Assembly (NCBI RefSeq): GCF_024714495.1
Contig: NZ_JAMZMJ010000002.1
Location: forward strand, 248,001 to 312,000
Direction: 5' to 3'
DNA length: 64,000 nt
Origin: Marinoscillum pacificum
Lineage (GTDB): Bacteria; Bacteroidota; Bacteroidia; Cytophagales; Cyclobacteriaceae
Below are positions 38,181 through 48,178 of this stretch, piece after piece (positions within the stretch are counted from its first letter, which is position 1; each line of letters begins with the position of its first letter). A model generated the notes under the pieces. It did not search any database, was not told the DNA's origin, and was given only the letters and a program-made list of their open reading frames with translations. Position numbers and translations under genes: made by a program.

Positions 38181-39857
38181 ATGGCGAACGAACTGAATAA
38201 GTACAGTAAAACAATCACTCAGGATGAAAGTCAGGCTGGATCATTGGCCCAGCTATATGCACTAGGACTTACTGAGGATGACCTTAAAAAAGCACAAGTA
38301 GGAATTGTTAGCACAGGATTCGAAGGAAACCCGTGCAACATGCACCTTAATATATTATCACATCAGGTTAAAAAAAGTGTCAAAGAATCTGATCTGGTAG
38401 GATTGATCTATCACACCATCGGGGTAAGTGACGGAATGTCCAACGGAACTACAGGAATGAAATACTCTCTAATCTCAAGAGATATCATTGCTGACTCTAT
38501 AGAAACAGTAGCTCAGGCGCAGTTTTACGACTCAATCGTAGCAGTAGTAGGTTGTGATAAAAACATGCCGGGTTCTATCATTGGAATGGCTCGCCTCAAC
38601 AGACCGTCTATCATGGTTTACGGAGGAACAGTTAAGCCAGGAAAATGGAAAGGTGAAGACCTCAACATCGTCTCTGCTTTTGAAGCATATGGTGCAAAGC
38701 TTGGTGGCAACATCTCTGATGAAGACTACAAAGGCATCATCAAGAACTCGATCCCTGGACCAGGTGCTTGTGGCGGTATGTACACAGCCAACACCATGGC
38801 TTCTGCAATCGAAGCGATGGGTATGAGCTTACCTTTCAGTTCGTCAAACCCTGCAGAGGGTGATCCGAAACAACAAGAAATTCAGACAGTGGGTGCTGCT
38901 ATCAGAAATCTGATGGAGAAAAACATCCTTCCTAGTGACATCATGACCAAGAAATCGTTTGAAAATGCGATTTCAACAGTAATGATCTTAGGAGGATCTA
39001 CCAATGCAGTACTACACTTAATCGCAATGGCGAAAGCTGCTGATGTGGACATCACCTTGGATGATTTCCAACGAATCAGTGACAAGACACCATTCTTAGC
39101 TGACCTGAAGCCTTCAGGCAAATACCTCATGGAAGACCTTCACAAAATCGGTGGAGTACCTGGAGTGTTGAAGCTGATGCTAAATCATGGTTACCTTCAC
39201 GGTGACTGTATGACCGTAACAGGTAAAACCATCGCTGAAAATCTGGAAGCTGTCCCTGACTTAACAGATGACAAAGGAATGATTTATTCCTTCGACACAC
39301 CTATCAAGAAAACAGGCCACTTACAGGTTCTATATGGGAACCTTGCTCCAGAAGGTGCAGTAGCTAAAATCACTGGTAAAGAAGGTGAGGTCTTCGAAGG
39401 TCCTGCAAGAATTTATGAAGATGAATTCTCAGCAATAGAAGGAATCGGAAAAGAAGTTCAAAAAGGTGAAGTAATTGTGATTCGCCAATCTGGTCCGAAA
39501 GGAGCTCCAGGGATGCCAGAAATGCTGAAACCAACCGGAGCTGTGATGGGTGCTGGACTTGGTAAAGATGTGGCACTAATCACGGATGGTCGTTTCTCTG
39601 GTGGTTCTCACGGATTCGTAGTAGGTCACATTACTCCAGAAGCACAGGAAGGCGGACCACTTGGATTAATCAAAAATGGAGACATCATCAGAATAGATGC
39701 GACTGAAAACAAGCTGGAAGTTCTGATCTCCGATGAAGAAATGGAAGCTCGTCGCAAAGCATGGGTACAACCAGCTTACAAAGCGACAAAAGGCATATTA
39801 AAGAAGTACATCAACTCCGTAAAATCAGCCTCAGAAGGCTGCGTAACAGATGAATAA
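38181..39857 (+). CDS. ilvD: Dihydroxy-acid dehydratase
   Basis: Fe-S dehydratase of 558 residues for the third common step of Ile/Val synthesis. Cluster ligand Cys residues are visible in [19 protein letters not shown] and [14 protein letters not shown], with the C-terminal [16 protein letters not shown] active-site segment. Length is standard. Starts 1 bp after ilvE; its end overlaps ilvB by 8 bp. Confidence 0.97.
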   Translation: MANELNKYSKTITQDESQAGSLAQLYALGLTEDDLKKAQVGIVSTGFEGNPCNMHLNILSHQVKKSVKESDLVGLIYHTIGVSDGMSNGTTGMKYSLISRDIIADSIETVAQAQFYDSIVAVVGCDKNMPGSIIGMARLNRPSIMVYGGTVKPGKWKGEDLNIVSAFEAYGAKLGGNISDEDYKGIIKNSIPGPGACGGMYTANTMASAIEAMGMSLPFSSSNPAEGDPKQQEIQTVGAAIRNLMEKNILPSDIMTKKSFENAISTVMILGGSTNAVLHLIAMAKAADVDITLDDFQRISDKTPFLADLKPSGKYLMEDLHKIGGVPGVLKLMLNHGYLHGDCMTVTGKTIAENLEAVPDLTDDKGMIYSFDTPIKKTGHLQVLYGNLAPEGAVAKITGKEGEVFEGPARIYEDEFSAIEGIGKEVQKGEVIVIRQSGPKGAPGMPEMLKPTGAVMGAGLGKDVALITDGRFSGGSHGFVVGHITPEAQEGGPLGLIKNGDIIRIDATENKLEVLISDEEMEARRKAWVQPAYKATKGILKKYINSVKSASEGCVTDE

Positions 39858-41598
39858 GAATATGAATACATCCACGCTAGAGGTAGCAAAGAAGCCAAAA
39901 GAAGCCACGATCAAGGTATCGGGAGCTGAGGCGGTATTACTATGCTTAATCGAAGAAGGTGTAGACGTCATATTCGGGTATCCTGGCGGCGCAATCATGC
40001 CGATCTATGATGCACTATATGGCTACACTGACAAGTTAGAGCATATCCTTACAAGACATGAGCAGGGTGCTGCACATGCTGCTCAGGGATATGCACGAGT
40101 CACTGGCCGTACAGGTGTCTGTTTTGCAACATCTGGCCCAGGAGCCACAAACTTAATTACAGGACTAGCTGATGCTCAGATAGACTCCACTCCTATGGTG
40201 GCAGTAACTGGCCAGGTAGCTTCTCACCTTTTGGGAACTGATGCTTTTCAGGAAACGGACGTGGTTGGCATCTCCATGCCGGTAACCAAATGGAATTATC
40301 AGGTAACCCGTGCTGAGGAAATCCCTGAGGCAATGGCTAGAGCATTCTACATTGCAAAGTCTGGAAGACCTGGACCTGTATTGATAGACATCACTAAAGA
40401 TGCTCAATTACAGCAATTTGAGTACACCTATGAGAAATGTACCAAAATCAGAAGCTACCACCCATACCCGGAATTGGAAGAAGACAAAGTAACAGCAGCT
40501 GCTAAGCTGATCAACGAGTCGAAAAAGCCATTCATTCTGGTAGGTCATGGAGTATTGCTTTCTGGAGCACAAAAAGAATTGATTGACTTTGCCGAAAAAG
40601 CAGGAATACCAATGGCGTCTACGCTTATGGGACTTTCAGCTGTGCCAGTTAGTCACCCACTATATGTTGGTTATTTGGGAATGCATGGGAACTATGCACC
40701 AAACGTCAAAACCAACGAATGTGATGTATTGATTGCGATCGGTATGCGCTTCGATGACCGGGTAACTGGTGACTTGAAACGCTATGCGAAGCAGGCAAAA
40801 GTGATTCACATTGAGATTGATCCAGCTGAGATCGATAAGAATGTGAAAACGGAAGTTGCCATCAACGCGGATGCGAAACAAGCATTGCGTTCATTGATCA
40901 AACAAACTTCTGAAAACAGTCACAAAGACTGGGTTCAGGAATTTAGAGCACTGGATAAGGTAGAAGACGAAAAAGTCATTCAACCAGAGAAATACCCAAC
41001 CGAAGGTGAGATCAGAATGGCTGAGGTAATCCGCAGGATTTCTGACAAAACAGAAGGTAAAGCGATTCTGGTTACAGACGTTGGGCAGCATCAGATGATC
41101 GCATCTAGATACTATGCCTTTGAAGATACCGATGCGAATGTAACTTCAGGTGGTCTGGGCACCATGGGATTCTCCCTTCCTGCAGCTATGGGAGCTAAAA
41201 TGGGAAGACCCGATAAGACAGTCGTTTCTGTAATTGGTGATGGAGGTTTCCAAATGACCATTCAGGAATTGGGCACCATCTTCCAGAGCAATATCGCTGT
41301 GAAGATTTTGGTGCTGAACAACAACTTCTTAGGAATGGTAAGACAGTGGCAGCAACTTTTCCATGATCGTCGCTACAGTTTCACTGAATTGACCAATCCA
41401 AACTTCCAGAAAATAGCTGAAGGATACGGCATTGCAACTAATAAAGTATCTGAAAGAGCTGATCTGGATGCGGCGATCGAGAGCTGGTTAAGCAGCGATG
41501 GTCCTGCTCTATTGGAAGTACTGGTAGAAAAAGAAGAAAACGTGTTCCCTATGGTACCAACCGGGGAGTCTGTATCTAATATCCGATTGGAACCTTAA
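39850..41598 (+). CDS. ilvB: Acetolactate synthase large subunit
   Basis: ThDP enzyme of 582 residues, first common step of branched-chain synthesis. The catalytic Glu is in [15 protein letters not shown], the ThDP/Mg motif in [14 protein letters not shown] to [12 protein letters not shown]. An N-terminal extension of about 20 residues precedes the core [12 protein letters not shown]; ATGs at 39850 and 39862 are both possible. Overlap with ilvD suggests coupled translation. Confidence 0.97.
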   Translation: MNKNMNTSTLEVAKKPKEATIKVSGAEAVLLCLIEEGVDVIFGYPGGAIMPIYDALYGYTDKLEHILTRHEQGAAHAAQGYARVTGRTGVCFATSGPGATNLITGLADAQIDSTPMVAVTGQVASHLLGTDAFQETDVVGISMPVTKWNYQVTRAEEIPEAMARAFYIAKSGRPGPVLIDITKDAQLQQFEYTYEKCTKIRSYHPYPELEEDKVTAAAKLINESKKPFILVGHGVLLSGAQKELIDFAEKAGIPMASTLMGLSAVPVSHPLYVGYLGMHGNYAPNVKTNECDVLIAIGMRFDDRVTGDLKRYAKQAKVIHIEIDPAEIDKNVKTEVAINADAKQALRSLIKQTSENSHKDWVQEFRALDKVEDEKVIQPEKYPTEGEIRMAEVIRRISDKTEGKAILVTDVGQHQMIASRYYAFEDTDANVTSGGLGTMGFSLPAAMGAKMGRPDKTVVSVIGDGGFQMTIQELGTIFQSNIAVKILVLNNNFLGMVRQWQQLFHDRRYSFTELTNPNFQKIAEGYGIATNKVSERADLDAAIESWLSSDGPALLEVLVEKEENVFPMVPTGESVSNIRLEP

Positions 41599-41611
41599 AC
41601 CGAAAGAACTA

Positions 41612-42205
41612 ATGACGAAATCATTATATAGCGAAGACACTTCCGATCAGGTAGAAAAGGAATTTACCCTATCGGTATTGACTGAAGATAAAGCAGGTTT
41701 GCTCAATCACATCACGATCATCTTCACCAGAAGAAAGATCAACATTACCAGCTTAAATGTCTCTACTACGGAGGTAGCTGGTGTCTCTCGATTCACTATT
41801 GTACTTACGAGTACCAGAGAAAGAATCGAAAAGGTGGTAAAGCAAATCAGAAAGCTAATCGATGTACTTGGCGCGTTTGTCTATGACGAAACTGACATCT
41901 ACTATCAGGAAATTGCTTTGTACAAAGTGCCTACTCAGGTCTTTCTAAATGGCAGTAAAATCGAAGATTTGGTCCGTAACAATGGAGCTAGAATACTAGT
42001 GATAGAAAAGGATCATATCATCATCGAGAAGACTGGTCACAAGGAAGAAACTCATGATCTATACAAAAAACTGGAGCCACATGGCTTGTTGGAATTTGTG
42101 AGATCTGGCCGAGTGGCAATATCTAAATCAAAACGTAAGACAGAAGCATTCATCAAGCAATTGGAAGACGCTGAGTCTAATTTATTAAGCATAAAAGAAT
42201 TCTAA
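41612..42205 (+). CDS. ilvN: Acetolactate synthase small (regulatory) subunit
   Basis: 197 residues: an N-terminal ACT domain (about 17-90, FTLSVLTEDKAGLLNHIT) that binds valine for feedback inhibition, and a C-terminal ALS_ss_C-like domain with a more divergent sequence. It pairs with the IlvB subunit encoded 13 bp upstream. Length is longer than the enterobacterial IlvN and close to IlvH. Confidence 0.93.
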   Translation: MTKSLYSEDTSDQVEKEFTLSVLTEDKAGLLNHITIIFTRRKINITSLNVSTTEVAGVSRFTIVLTSTRERIEKVVKQIRKLIDVLGAFVYDETDIYYQEIALYKVPTQVFLNGSKIEDLVRNNGARILVIEKDHIIIEKTGHKEETHDLYKKLEPHGLLEFVRSGRVAISKSKRKTEAFIKQLEDAESNLLSIKEF

Positions 42206-42232
42206 ATACATTTTTTCAAACCAATTAAAACA

Positions 42233-43279
42233 ATGGCAAAAATCAATTTTGGAGGCGTAGAAGAGGAAGTAGTAACAAGAGAAGAGTTTCCTTTATCAAA
42301 AGCACAGGAAGTCCTAAATGGCGAGACTGTAGCCGTTCTTGGATATGGTGTACAAGGCCCAGGTCAGGCACTAAACCTAAAAGACAATGGCATCAACGTA
42401 ATCGTTGGACAAAGAAAAGGATCTAAAACTTGGGACAAAGCCGTAGCTGACGGATGGGTGCCGGGCGAGACTCTTTTCGAATTAGAAGAAGCTTGCGAAA
42501 AAGGTACAGTTCTTCAGTTCCTTCTATCAGACGCTGGTCAGATTGCTCTTTGGCCAACAGTAAAAAAACACTTAACTCCTGGAAAAGCACTTTACTTCTC
42601 TCACGGATTCGGTGTTACTTACAAAGAGAAAACTGGTATCGTACCACCAGAAGATGTGGACGTAATCCTTGTTGCTCCTAAAGGTTCTGGAACATCTCTA
42701 AGAAGATTGTTCGTAGAAGGTAAAGGATTGAACTCAAGTTTCGCTATCCACCAGGATGCTACAGGTAATGCTCGTCAAAAAGCAATCGCACTAGGTATCG
42801 GAGTTGGATCAGGTTACTTGTTCGAAACAGACTTCTACAAAGAAGTATCTTCTGACCTTACAGGTGAGCGTGGTACTTTGATGGGTGCTATCCAGGGTCT
42901 ATTCAGAGCTCAGTATGAAGTATTGAGAGAAAATGGTCACTCTCCATCAGAAGCATTCAACGAAACTGTGGAAGAGGCTACTCAGTCTTTGTATCCATTG
43001 ATCGCTGAAAATGGTATGGACTGGATGTATGCAAACTGTTCTACTACTGCACAAAGAGGTGCATTGGATTGGATGGGACCATTCTACGAAGCTACTAAGC
43101 CAGTATTTGCGCAACTATACAAGTCAGTAATCGACGGTGTGGAAGCTCAAAAGTCTATTGACTCTAACTCACAACCTGACTACAGAGAGAAACTTGAAGC
43201 TGAATTGAAAGAGCTTGAAGAGTCTGAAATGTGGCAAGCAGGTAAAGCTGTTAGAAAGCTTAGACCAGAAAACAACTAA
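42233..43279 (+). CDS. ilvC: Ketol-acid reductoisomerase
   Basis: NADPH-dependent enzyme of 348 residues, second common step of Ile/Val synthesis. Rossmann motif GYGVQGPGQALNL, with the phosphate-binding QRKGSKTWDKA loop; the C-terminal knotted domain has the Mg ligands around DLTGERGTLMGAIQG and EATQSLYPLIAENGMDWMYANCS. The sequence type is the one seen in Bacteroidota and fungi rather than the short cyanobacterial form. Followed by a 186-bp gap with hairpins before ilvA. Confidence 0.97.
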   Translation: MAKINFGGVEEEVVTREEFPLSKAQEVLNGETVAVLGYGVQGPGQALNLKDNGINVIVGQRKGSKTWDKAVADGWVPGETLFELEEACEKGTVLQFLLSDAGQIALWPTVKKHLTPGKALYFSHGFGVTYKEKTGIVPPEDVDVILVAPKGSGTSLRRLFVEGKGLNSSFAIHQDATGNARQKAIALGIGVGSGYLFETDFYKEVSSDLTGERGTLMGAIQGLFRAQYEVLRENGHSPSEAFNETVEEATQSLYPLIAENGMDWMYANCSTTAQRGALDWMGPFYEATKPVFAQLYKSVIDGVEAQKSIDSNSQPDYREKLEAELKELEESEMWQAGKAVRKLRPENN

Positions 43280-43285
43280 TCAAAT

Positions 43286-43460
43286 AATTGATAATGGAGA
43301 ATGAAACATAGTTATTAAGAAACAAAATCAATTTGATTTACCCCGTCCCTAAAGGGTGCCAAATTGATTTTTTTCATCTTCCCTTTAGGGAATTAAAGGG
43401 CAAAAGATGAAAATGATTAATGAAAATTCATTCTCCATTTTACATTATCAATTTTCAATT
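43286..43460. repeat. MITE-like nested inverted repeat between ilvC and ilvA
   Basis: Outer arms TTGATAATGGAGAATGAA and (about 43427-43453) TTCATTCTCCATTTTACATTATCAA face each other; inside are two more hairpins, 43324-43374 and one pairing TTTTCATCTT with AAGATGAAAA (about 43371-43422), plus CCCTAAAGGG and CCCTTTAGGG. The whole gap is one palindromic structure, with no coding sequence. Confidence 0.7.
43324..43374 (+). terminator. Terminator-like hairpin between ilvC and ilvA
   Basis: AAATCAATTTG / CAAATTGATTT arms enclosing a CCCTAAAGGG loop, ending in seven Ts on the plus strand. It could reduce read-through into ilvA. Confidence 0.6.
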
Positions 43461-43465
43461 TCATA

Positions 43466-44728
43466 ATGGCAGTTCAAACCACATTTCGTCCAGAGATAGA
43501 AGACGTCAAGAAAGCTCATAACAATCTGAGCAAGGTAATCTATCAGACACCACTTCAGTACAGTTTCAACTTGAGTGAACGATATGGCGCGTCCATTCAC
43601 CTAAAGCGTGAAGACACCCAAATCGTGCGTTCATACAAAATTCGTGGTGCTTACAACAAGATTACCAGTCTTACCGAGGAAGAACTTTCAAAAGGTGTGG
43701 TATGTGCTAGTGCAGGAAATCACGCACAAGGCGTAGCATTTTCTTGCTTCAAATTAGGAGTAAAAGGTGTGATCTTCATGCCAGCACCTACTCCCAAACA
43801 AAAGGTGCAGCAAGTAAAGATGTTTGGCAAAGACCAGGTAGAAGTAGTTCTGAAAGGCGACACCTTTGATGACGCCTATCAAGCGGCTATGGAATACCGT
43901 GATGCCAACAACAGTACGTTTGTTCATCCATTTGACGACCCTAAAGTCATAGAAGGACAAGCAACTGTAGGATTGGAGTTATTTAAGGATGCTGAATTCT
44001 CAATAGATTATCTATTCCTACCTGTTGGTGGTGGCGGATTATCTGCAGGAGTTTCCAGCGTAATGAAACTCCTAAGTCCAAAAACAAAAATCATCGGTGT
44101 AGAGCCAGCAGGAGCTCCAGCGATGTATGAGTCATTCCAACAAAACAAGGTGGTGACTCTTGAAAAAATTGACAAGTTTGTTGATGGTGCTGCCGTCAAA
44201 AAAGTGGGTGATACGACTTTCCCTCTTTGCAAAGAAAACCTTGACGAGGTAGCGCTAGTAGACGAAGGCAAGCTGTGCTCGTCACTCATCAGCATGTACA
44301 ATGAAAGCGGAATTGTTCTGGAGCCAGCTGGAGCACTATCCGTTGCCGTTTTGGATCAATACAAAGACCAAATCAAAGGCAAAAACGTAGTATGTATACT
44401 TTCTGGCAGCAACAACGACATTACCCGAACTGAAGAAATTAGAGAACGTTCTCTATTGTATGAAGAACTCATGCATTACTTCATTATCCGATTCCCTCAG
44501 CGTGCCGGTGCCCTTAAAGAGTTCGTAGCTGAAGTACTGGGACCAGATGATGATATCGTACACTTTGAGTACACCAAGAAAACGTCTCGTGAACAAGGTC
44601 CTGCACTAATTGGGATTGAGCTCAAGTCTAAGGAAGACTTCCAGCCTCTACTCACGAGAATGAAAGAAAGAAACTTTTTAGGTGAGTATCTCAATGAAAA
44701 ACCCGACCTTTTCGGTTACATCATTTAA
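43466..44728 (+). CDS. ilvA: Threonine dehydratase (biosynthetic)
   Basis: PLP enzyme of 420 residues that makes 2-oxobutyrate from threonine, committing it to isoleucine. PLP lysine Lys58 in REDTQIVRSYKIRGAYNK, the glycine loop VGGGGLSAG, and one C-terminal ACT-like regulatory domain (about 330-420, YFIIRFPQRAGALKEF). It is the short, single-regulatory-domain form. It sits between ilvC and thrA, linking the threonine and isoleucine pathways. Confidence 0.96.
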   Translation: MAVQTTFRPEIEDVKKAHNNLSKVIYQTPLQYSFNLSERYGASIHLKREDTQIVRSYKIRGAYNKITSLTEEELSKGVVCASAGNHAQGVAFSCFKLGVKGVIFMPAPTPKQKVQQVKMFGKDQVEVVLKGDTFDDAYQAAMEYRDANNSTFVHPFDDPKVIEGQATVGLELFKDAEFSIDYLFLPVGGGGLSAGVSSVMKLLSPKTKIIGVEPAGAPAMYESFQQNKVVTLEKIDKFVDGAAVKKVGDTTFPLCKENLDEVALVDEGKLCSSLISMYNESGIVLEPAGALSVAVLDQYKDQIKGKNVVCILSGSNNDITRTEEIRERSLLYEELMHYFIIRFPQRAGALKEFVAEVLGPDDDIVHFEYTKKTSREQGPALIGIELKSKEDFQPLLTRMKERNFLGEYLNEKPDLFGYII

Positions 44729-44756
44729 AGAATCGAATTTTTTAGGACATAAAAAG

Positions 44757-44764
44757 TAGGTTTG
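44757..44764 (+). promoter_or_regulatory. Possible internal promoter before thrA
   Basis: Perfect TAnnTTTG -7 element (TAGGTTTG), 43 bp before the thrA ATG. No clear TTTG at the right distance upstream (only a T-run at about 44738). Confidence 0.4.
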
Positions 44765-44806
44765 CAGTTCGGAAGCCTAAAATCTAACCACGCGAAAAAA
44801 TAAGCG

Positions 44807-47239
44807 ATGAAAGTATTAAAATTTGGAGGAACGTCTGTTGGTAGTGAAGAAGCTATCAGACAAGTCGCGAAAATTGTTCAGTCTCAAGTCGATCAGGTAG
44901 TATTAGTTACATCCGCCGTAGGTGGAGTAACGGACCAATTAGTAAAAATTGGTGAAGTAGCTGCCTCTGGTGACAAGGTGTACATTTCGCACTTCGAAGT
45001 AGTAAAAGTGCAACACGAGCAACTTTACTATAACTTGATTGAAAACAAGCCTGACGACAAGTTTTATAAGATTATTGAGGAGTTTGAAGACATCTGTAAA
45101 GGTGTATTCTTACTTCGTGAATTAACTACGCGTAGCTCCGATTACATTTTGAGTATCGGTGAGCGTCTTTCTTCATTGATCATTTCCGAATTTTTCCGAA
45201 CAGAAGGAATTGATATTACCCTTTTCGATAGCCGTCAATACATCAAAACAGATGATCACTTTGGTCATGCCAATGTGAACTTCAAATTGACGACACAAAA
45301 AATTAAAGAAGCTGAGGCTTCTTTCACTAGAGTAAGCCTTTTCCCTGGTTTTATCTCTTCTACAGAAGACAACCAAACCACTACTCTTGGTAGAGGAGGA
45401 TCTGACTATACAGCAGCTATCCTTGCAGGTGTATTAGTGGCTGACCATTTTGAAGTTTGGACAGATGTAGATGGTTTGATGACTGCTGACCCAAGAATGG
45501 TGAAGCGTGCTAACTTCATCGAACACGTTTCCTATGAAGAGGCTTTGGAGCTATCGCACTTTGGAGCGAAAGTAATCTACCCTCCTAGTATTCAGCCTGC
45601 ATTGGAAAAAGGTATTCCAATGACTATCAAAAACACCTTCAAACCTGATCAGAAAGGAACTTTGATCACGAAGGAATGGGATGACAACAAGCAATTGATA
45701 CGTGGTATATCCAGCATCAAAGACATTGCATTGGTAACATTGAGTGGTAGCGGAATGGTAGGTATCCCGAAGTTCTCATATCGTTTCTTCAGAGCTTTGT
45801 CAACTGCTAAAGTAAATGTGATCTTGATCACTCAAGCATCTTCTGAGCACTCGATTACTGTCGGTATCGATGCGAAGGATGCTAATCCAGCATTAAAAGC
45901 GCTAAAAGAAGAGTTTACTGAGCAAATAGCAAGTAACCACATAGATCCAATTCTGGTAGAGAAGAATTTGTCCATCATCGCATTGGTGGGTAACAACATG
46001 CGTGATCAAGTGGGTGTTAGTGGCCAGATGTTTAACGTACTGGGTAAAAATGGTGTAAGCATCAAAGCCATCGCACAAGGATCTTCAGAAAGAAACATCT
46101 CTGCGGTAATCTCTAAAGATGATTTGAGTAAAGCGCTAAACGTGCTTCATGAAAGCTTCTTCCTTTACGCTACTAAACGCATTAACCTATTCATCATCGG
46201 AACAGGTAATGTTGGTAAAGCATTTATCAATCAATTGGTGCAGCAGTTCACTTACCTGAAGAAAAACCACCAGTTGAATATTAAGATCATCGGAATGGCC
46301 AATTCCAAAAAGATGATTTTCGAGAAGGATGGCACGCCACTTTCTAAATGGGAATCAACTTTAGCGAATGGAGCCAAATTCGATAAGAAGGATTTCTTAC
46401 GTCACATGTACGAGATGAACCTTCGCAACAGTATTTTCATAGATATCACTGCATCTGATGAAATCGCTGCATTGTATCCAGAAATACTGAAGAAGAGTAT
46501 TTCGGTAGTAACACCAAACAAGATTGCTGCTACAGGACCTCAGGTAGATTACCTGAACCTGAAATCTATGAGCAAGAAATTTGGTAGCCGATTCTTATTT
46601 GAAACCAACGTATGCGCTGGATTACCGGTACTTTCTACCTTGAACGATCTGGTAAGAAGTGGTGATCAGGTTCATCAAATTGAAGCGGTATTATCAGGAA
46701 CACTGGTATTCCTCTTCAATGAATACAATGGCACTACCAAGTTTGTAGACGTGATCAAAAAAGCGAAAGAGCTTGGATTTACTGAGCCAGACCCACGTCT
46801 GGATCTATTCGGATCTGATGTGAAGCGTAAGATCTTGATTCTGATCAGAGAGAGTGGCTACACCTGTGAGTATGATGATATTGAGTTGAACTCATTCTTG
46901 CCACAAAGCTGTATGGAAAGCACAACCATCGAAGATTTCTATGAGAAAGTAGAAGCTGAAGAAGCTCATTTCAAGAAATTGTACGATGATGCTCAGGCTA
47001 AAGGCTCCAGACTAAAAGTTGTTGCAAAATATAAAAACGGACATGGTTCTGTAGGACTGGAAGCAGTTGATGCAACGCATCCGTTCTATAACCTGGAAGG
47101 TAAAGACAACATCGTGTTGTTCTACACGAACAGATACAACGATCATCCAATGGTGATCAAAGGTGCTGGTGCTGGTGCAGAAGTAACTGCATCGGGAATA
47201 TTTGCTGATGTTTTAAGACTTTCTCAATCAGATATCTAA
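44807..47239 (+). CDS. thrA: Bifunctional aspartokinase / homoserine dehydrogenase
   Basis: 810 residues. Aspartokinase domain at about 1-285 (KFGGTSVGSEEAI, LGRGGSDYTAAI, EVWTDVDGLMTADPR), ACT domains at about 310-445, homoserine dehydrogenase from about 460 (FIIGTGNVGKAF cofactor motif, VTPNKIA, LSGTLVFLFNEY). It carries out the first and third steps from aspartate to threonine; threonine probably inhibits through the ACT part. Its TAA is directly followed by the thrB ATG. Confidence 0.97.
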   Translation: MKVLKFGGTSVGSEEAIRQVAKIVQSQVDQVVLVTSAVGGVTDQLVKIGEVAASGDKVYISHFEVVKVQHEQLYYNLIENKPDDKFYKIIEEFEDICKGVFLLRELTTRSSDYILSIGERLSSLIISEFFRTEGIDITLFDSRQYIKTDDHFGHANVNFKLTTQKIKEAEASFTRVSLFPGFISSTEDNQTTTLGRGGSDYTAAILAGVLVADHFEVWTDVDGLMTADPRMVKRANFIEHVSYEEALELSHFGAKVIYPPSIQPALEKGIPMTIKNTFKPDQKGTLITKEWDDNKQLIRGISSIKDIALVTLSGSGMVGIPKFSYRFFRALSTAKVNVILITQASSEHSITVGIDAKDANPALKALKEEFTEQIASNHIDPILVEKNLSIIALVGNNMRDQVGVSGQMFNVLGKNGVSIKAIAQGSSERNISAVISKDDLSKALNVLHESFFLYATKRINLFIIGTGNVGKAFINQLVQQFTYLKKNHQLNIKIIGMANSKKMIFEKDGTPLSKWESTLANGAKFDKKDFLRHMYEMNLRNSIFIDITASDEIAALYPEILKKSISVVTPNKIAATGPQVDYLNLKSMSKKFGSRFLFETNVCAGLPVLSTLNDLVRSGDQVHQIEAVLSGTLVFLFNEYNGTTKFVDVIKKAKELGFTEPDPRLDLFGSDVKRKILILIRESGYTCEYDDIELNSFLPQSCMESTTIEDFYEKVEAEEAHFKKLYDDAQAKGSRLKVVAKYKNGHGSVGLEAVDATHPFYNLEGKDNIVLFYTNRYNDHPMVIKGAGAGAEVTASGIFADVLRLSQSDI

Positions 47240-48160
47240 ATGGAAAAAGTACAGGTTTTTGCGCCGGCCTCCGTAGCGAACGTGGGACCGGGATACGACA
47301 CCTTTGGATTTGCGATAGAGCGTCTTGGTGACATCATCACTTTGACCAAAAGGAATGACAGCAAGCTGAACATTCTAAAAAGTGAAGGTGCAGATTTGCC
47401 AACCAATCCAGAGAAAAACGTTGCTACAGTAGCAATCAAAGCACTACTTGACAGCTTAGAAAGTGAGCAGGGTTTTGATGTACACATCAAAAAATTGTTC
47501 AAACCAGGCAGTGGACTTGGAAGCAGTGCATCCAGTGCCTCAGGTGCTGTATATGCTGCCAATAAACTATTGGGTGAACCATACAGAGACGAAGAACTAT
47601 TAGAATTCGCTTTAGAAGGTGAAGCTCTTGCTTCAGGAATGATCCATGCAGACAATGTTGCTCCTTCCCTACTTGGAGGTTTTCAAGCGGTAAGAAGTTA
47701 TGAGCCTTTGGAGCTATTCCGAATTCCTACTCCTGAGGACTTAAGAGTTCTGATCATCTTCCCAGATGTAGAAGTAAAGACCTCTGAAGCTAAAGGATTG
47801 GTTCCTAAAGAGCTATCAGTAAAAGATGCTCGAGAGCAATGGGGAAATGTAGGAGCTTTGATTCATGCCATGCATGCTGAAGATTATAAACTAATGCGTC
47901 ACGCGATCACTGACCGAATTGCTGAACCAGTTAGAAAGAAATTGATTCCGCACTATGGTCAGGTGAAGCAATATGCTTTGGATCATGGAGCAGTAGGATT
48001 CAATATCTCAGGATCAGGACCAAGTATGTTTGCACTATTCAGAAGTGCTGATGCCGCAAAAGCTTGCATGACTGAAGTAGAAAAAATCTATCAAAAAGCT
48101 GACCTTCGTGTCTTGCTTAATTTATCACGAATTAATCCTAACGGCTGTCAGGTTATCTAA
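47240..48160 (+). CDS. thrB: Homoserine kinase (GHMP family)
   Basis: 306 residues; phosphorylates homoserine. GHMP ATP-binding motif PGSGLGSSASSASGA (89-103), N-terminal FAPASVANVGPGYDTFG and C-terminal GFNISGSGPSMFALF motifs are all present. No spacer from thrA, 18 bp to thrC. Confidence 0.96.
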   Translation: MEKVQVFAPASVANVGPGYDTFGFAIERLGDIITLTKRNDSKLNILKSEGADLPTNPEKNVATVAIKALLDSLESEQGFDVHIKKLFKPGSGLGSSASSASGAVYAANKLLGEPYRDEELLEFALEGEALASGMIHADNVAPSLLGGFQAVRSYEPLELFRIPTPEDLRVLIIFPDVEVKTSEAKGLVPKELSVKDAREQWGNVGALIHAMHAEDYKLMRHAITDRIAEPVRKKLIPHYGQVKQYALDHGAVGFNISGSGPSMFALFRSADAAKACMTEVEKIYQKADLRVLLNLSRINPNGCQVI

Positions 48161-48178
48161 TCGACAGTCTATAGCTAT

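Noticed and set aside
44729-44806. A threonine-type leader attenuator before thrA
   Set aside because: No Thr/Ile-rich short frame and no terminator hairpin in this gap.
47236-47655. 139-residue minus-strand frame opposite thrB
   Set aside because: Antisense to a well-supported gene with Ser/Pro-rich shadow composition.
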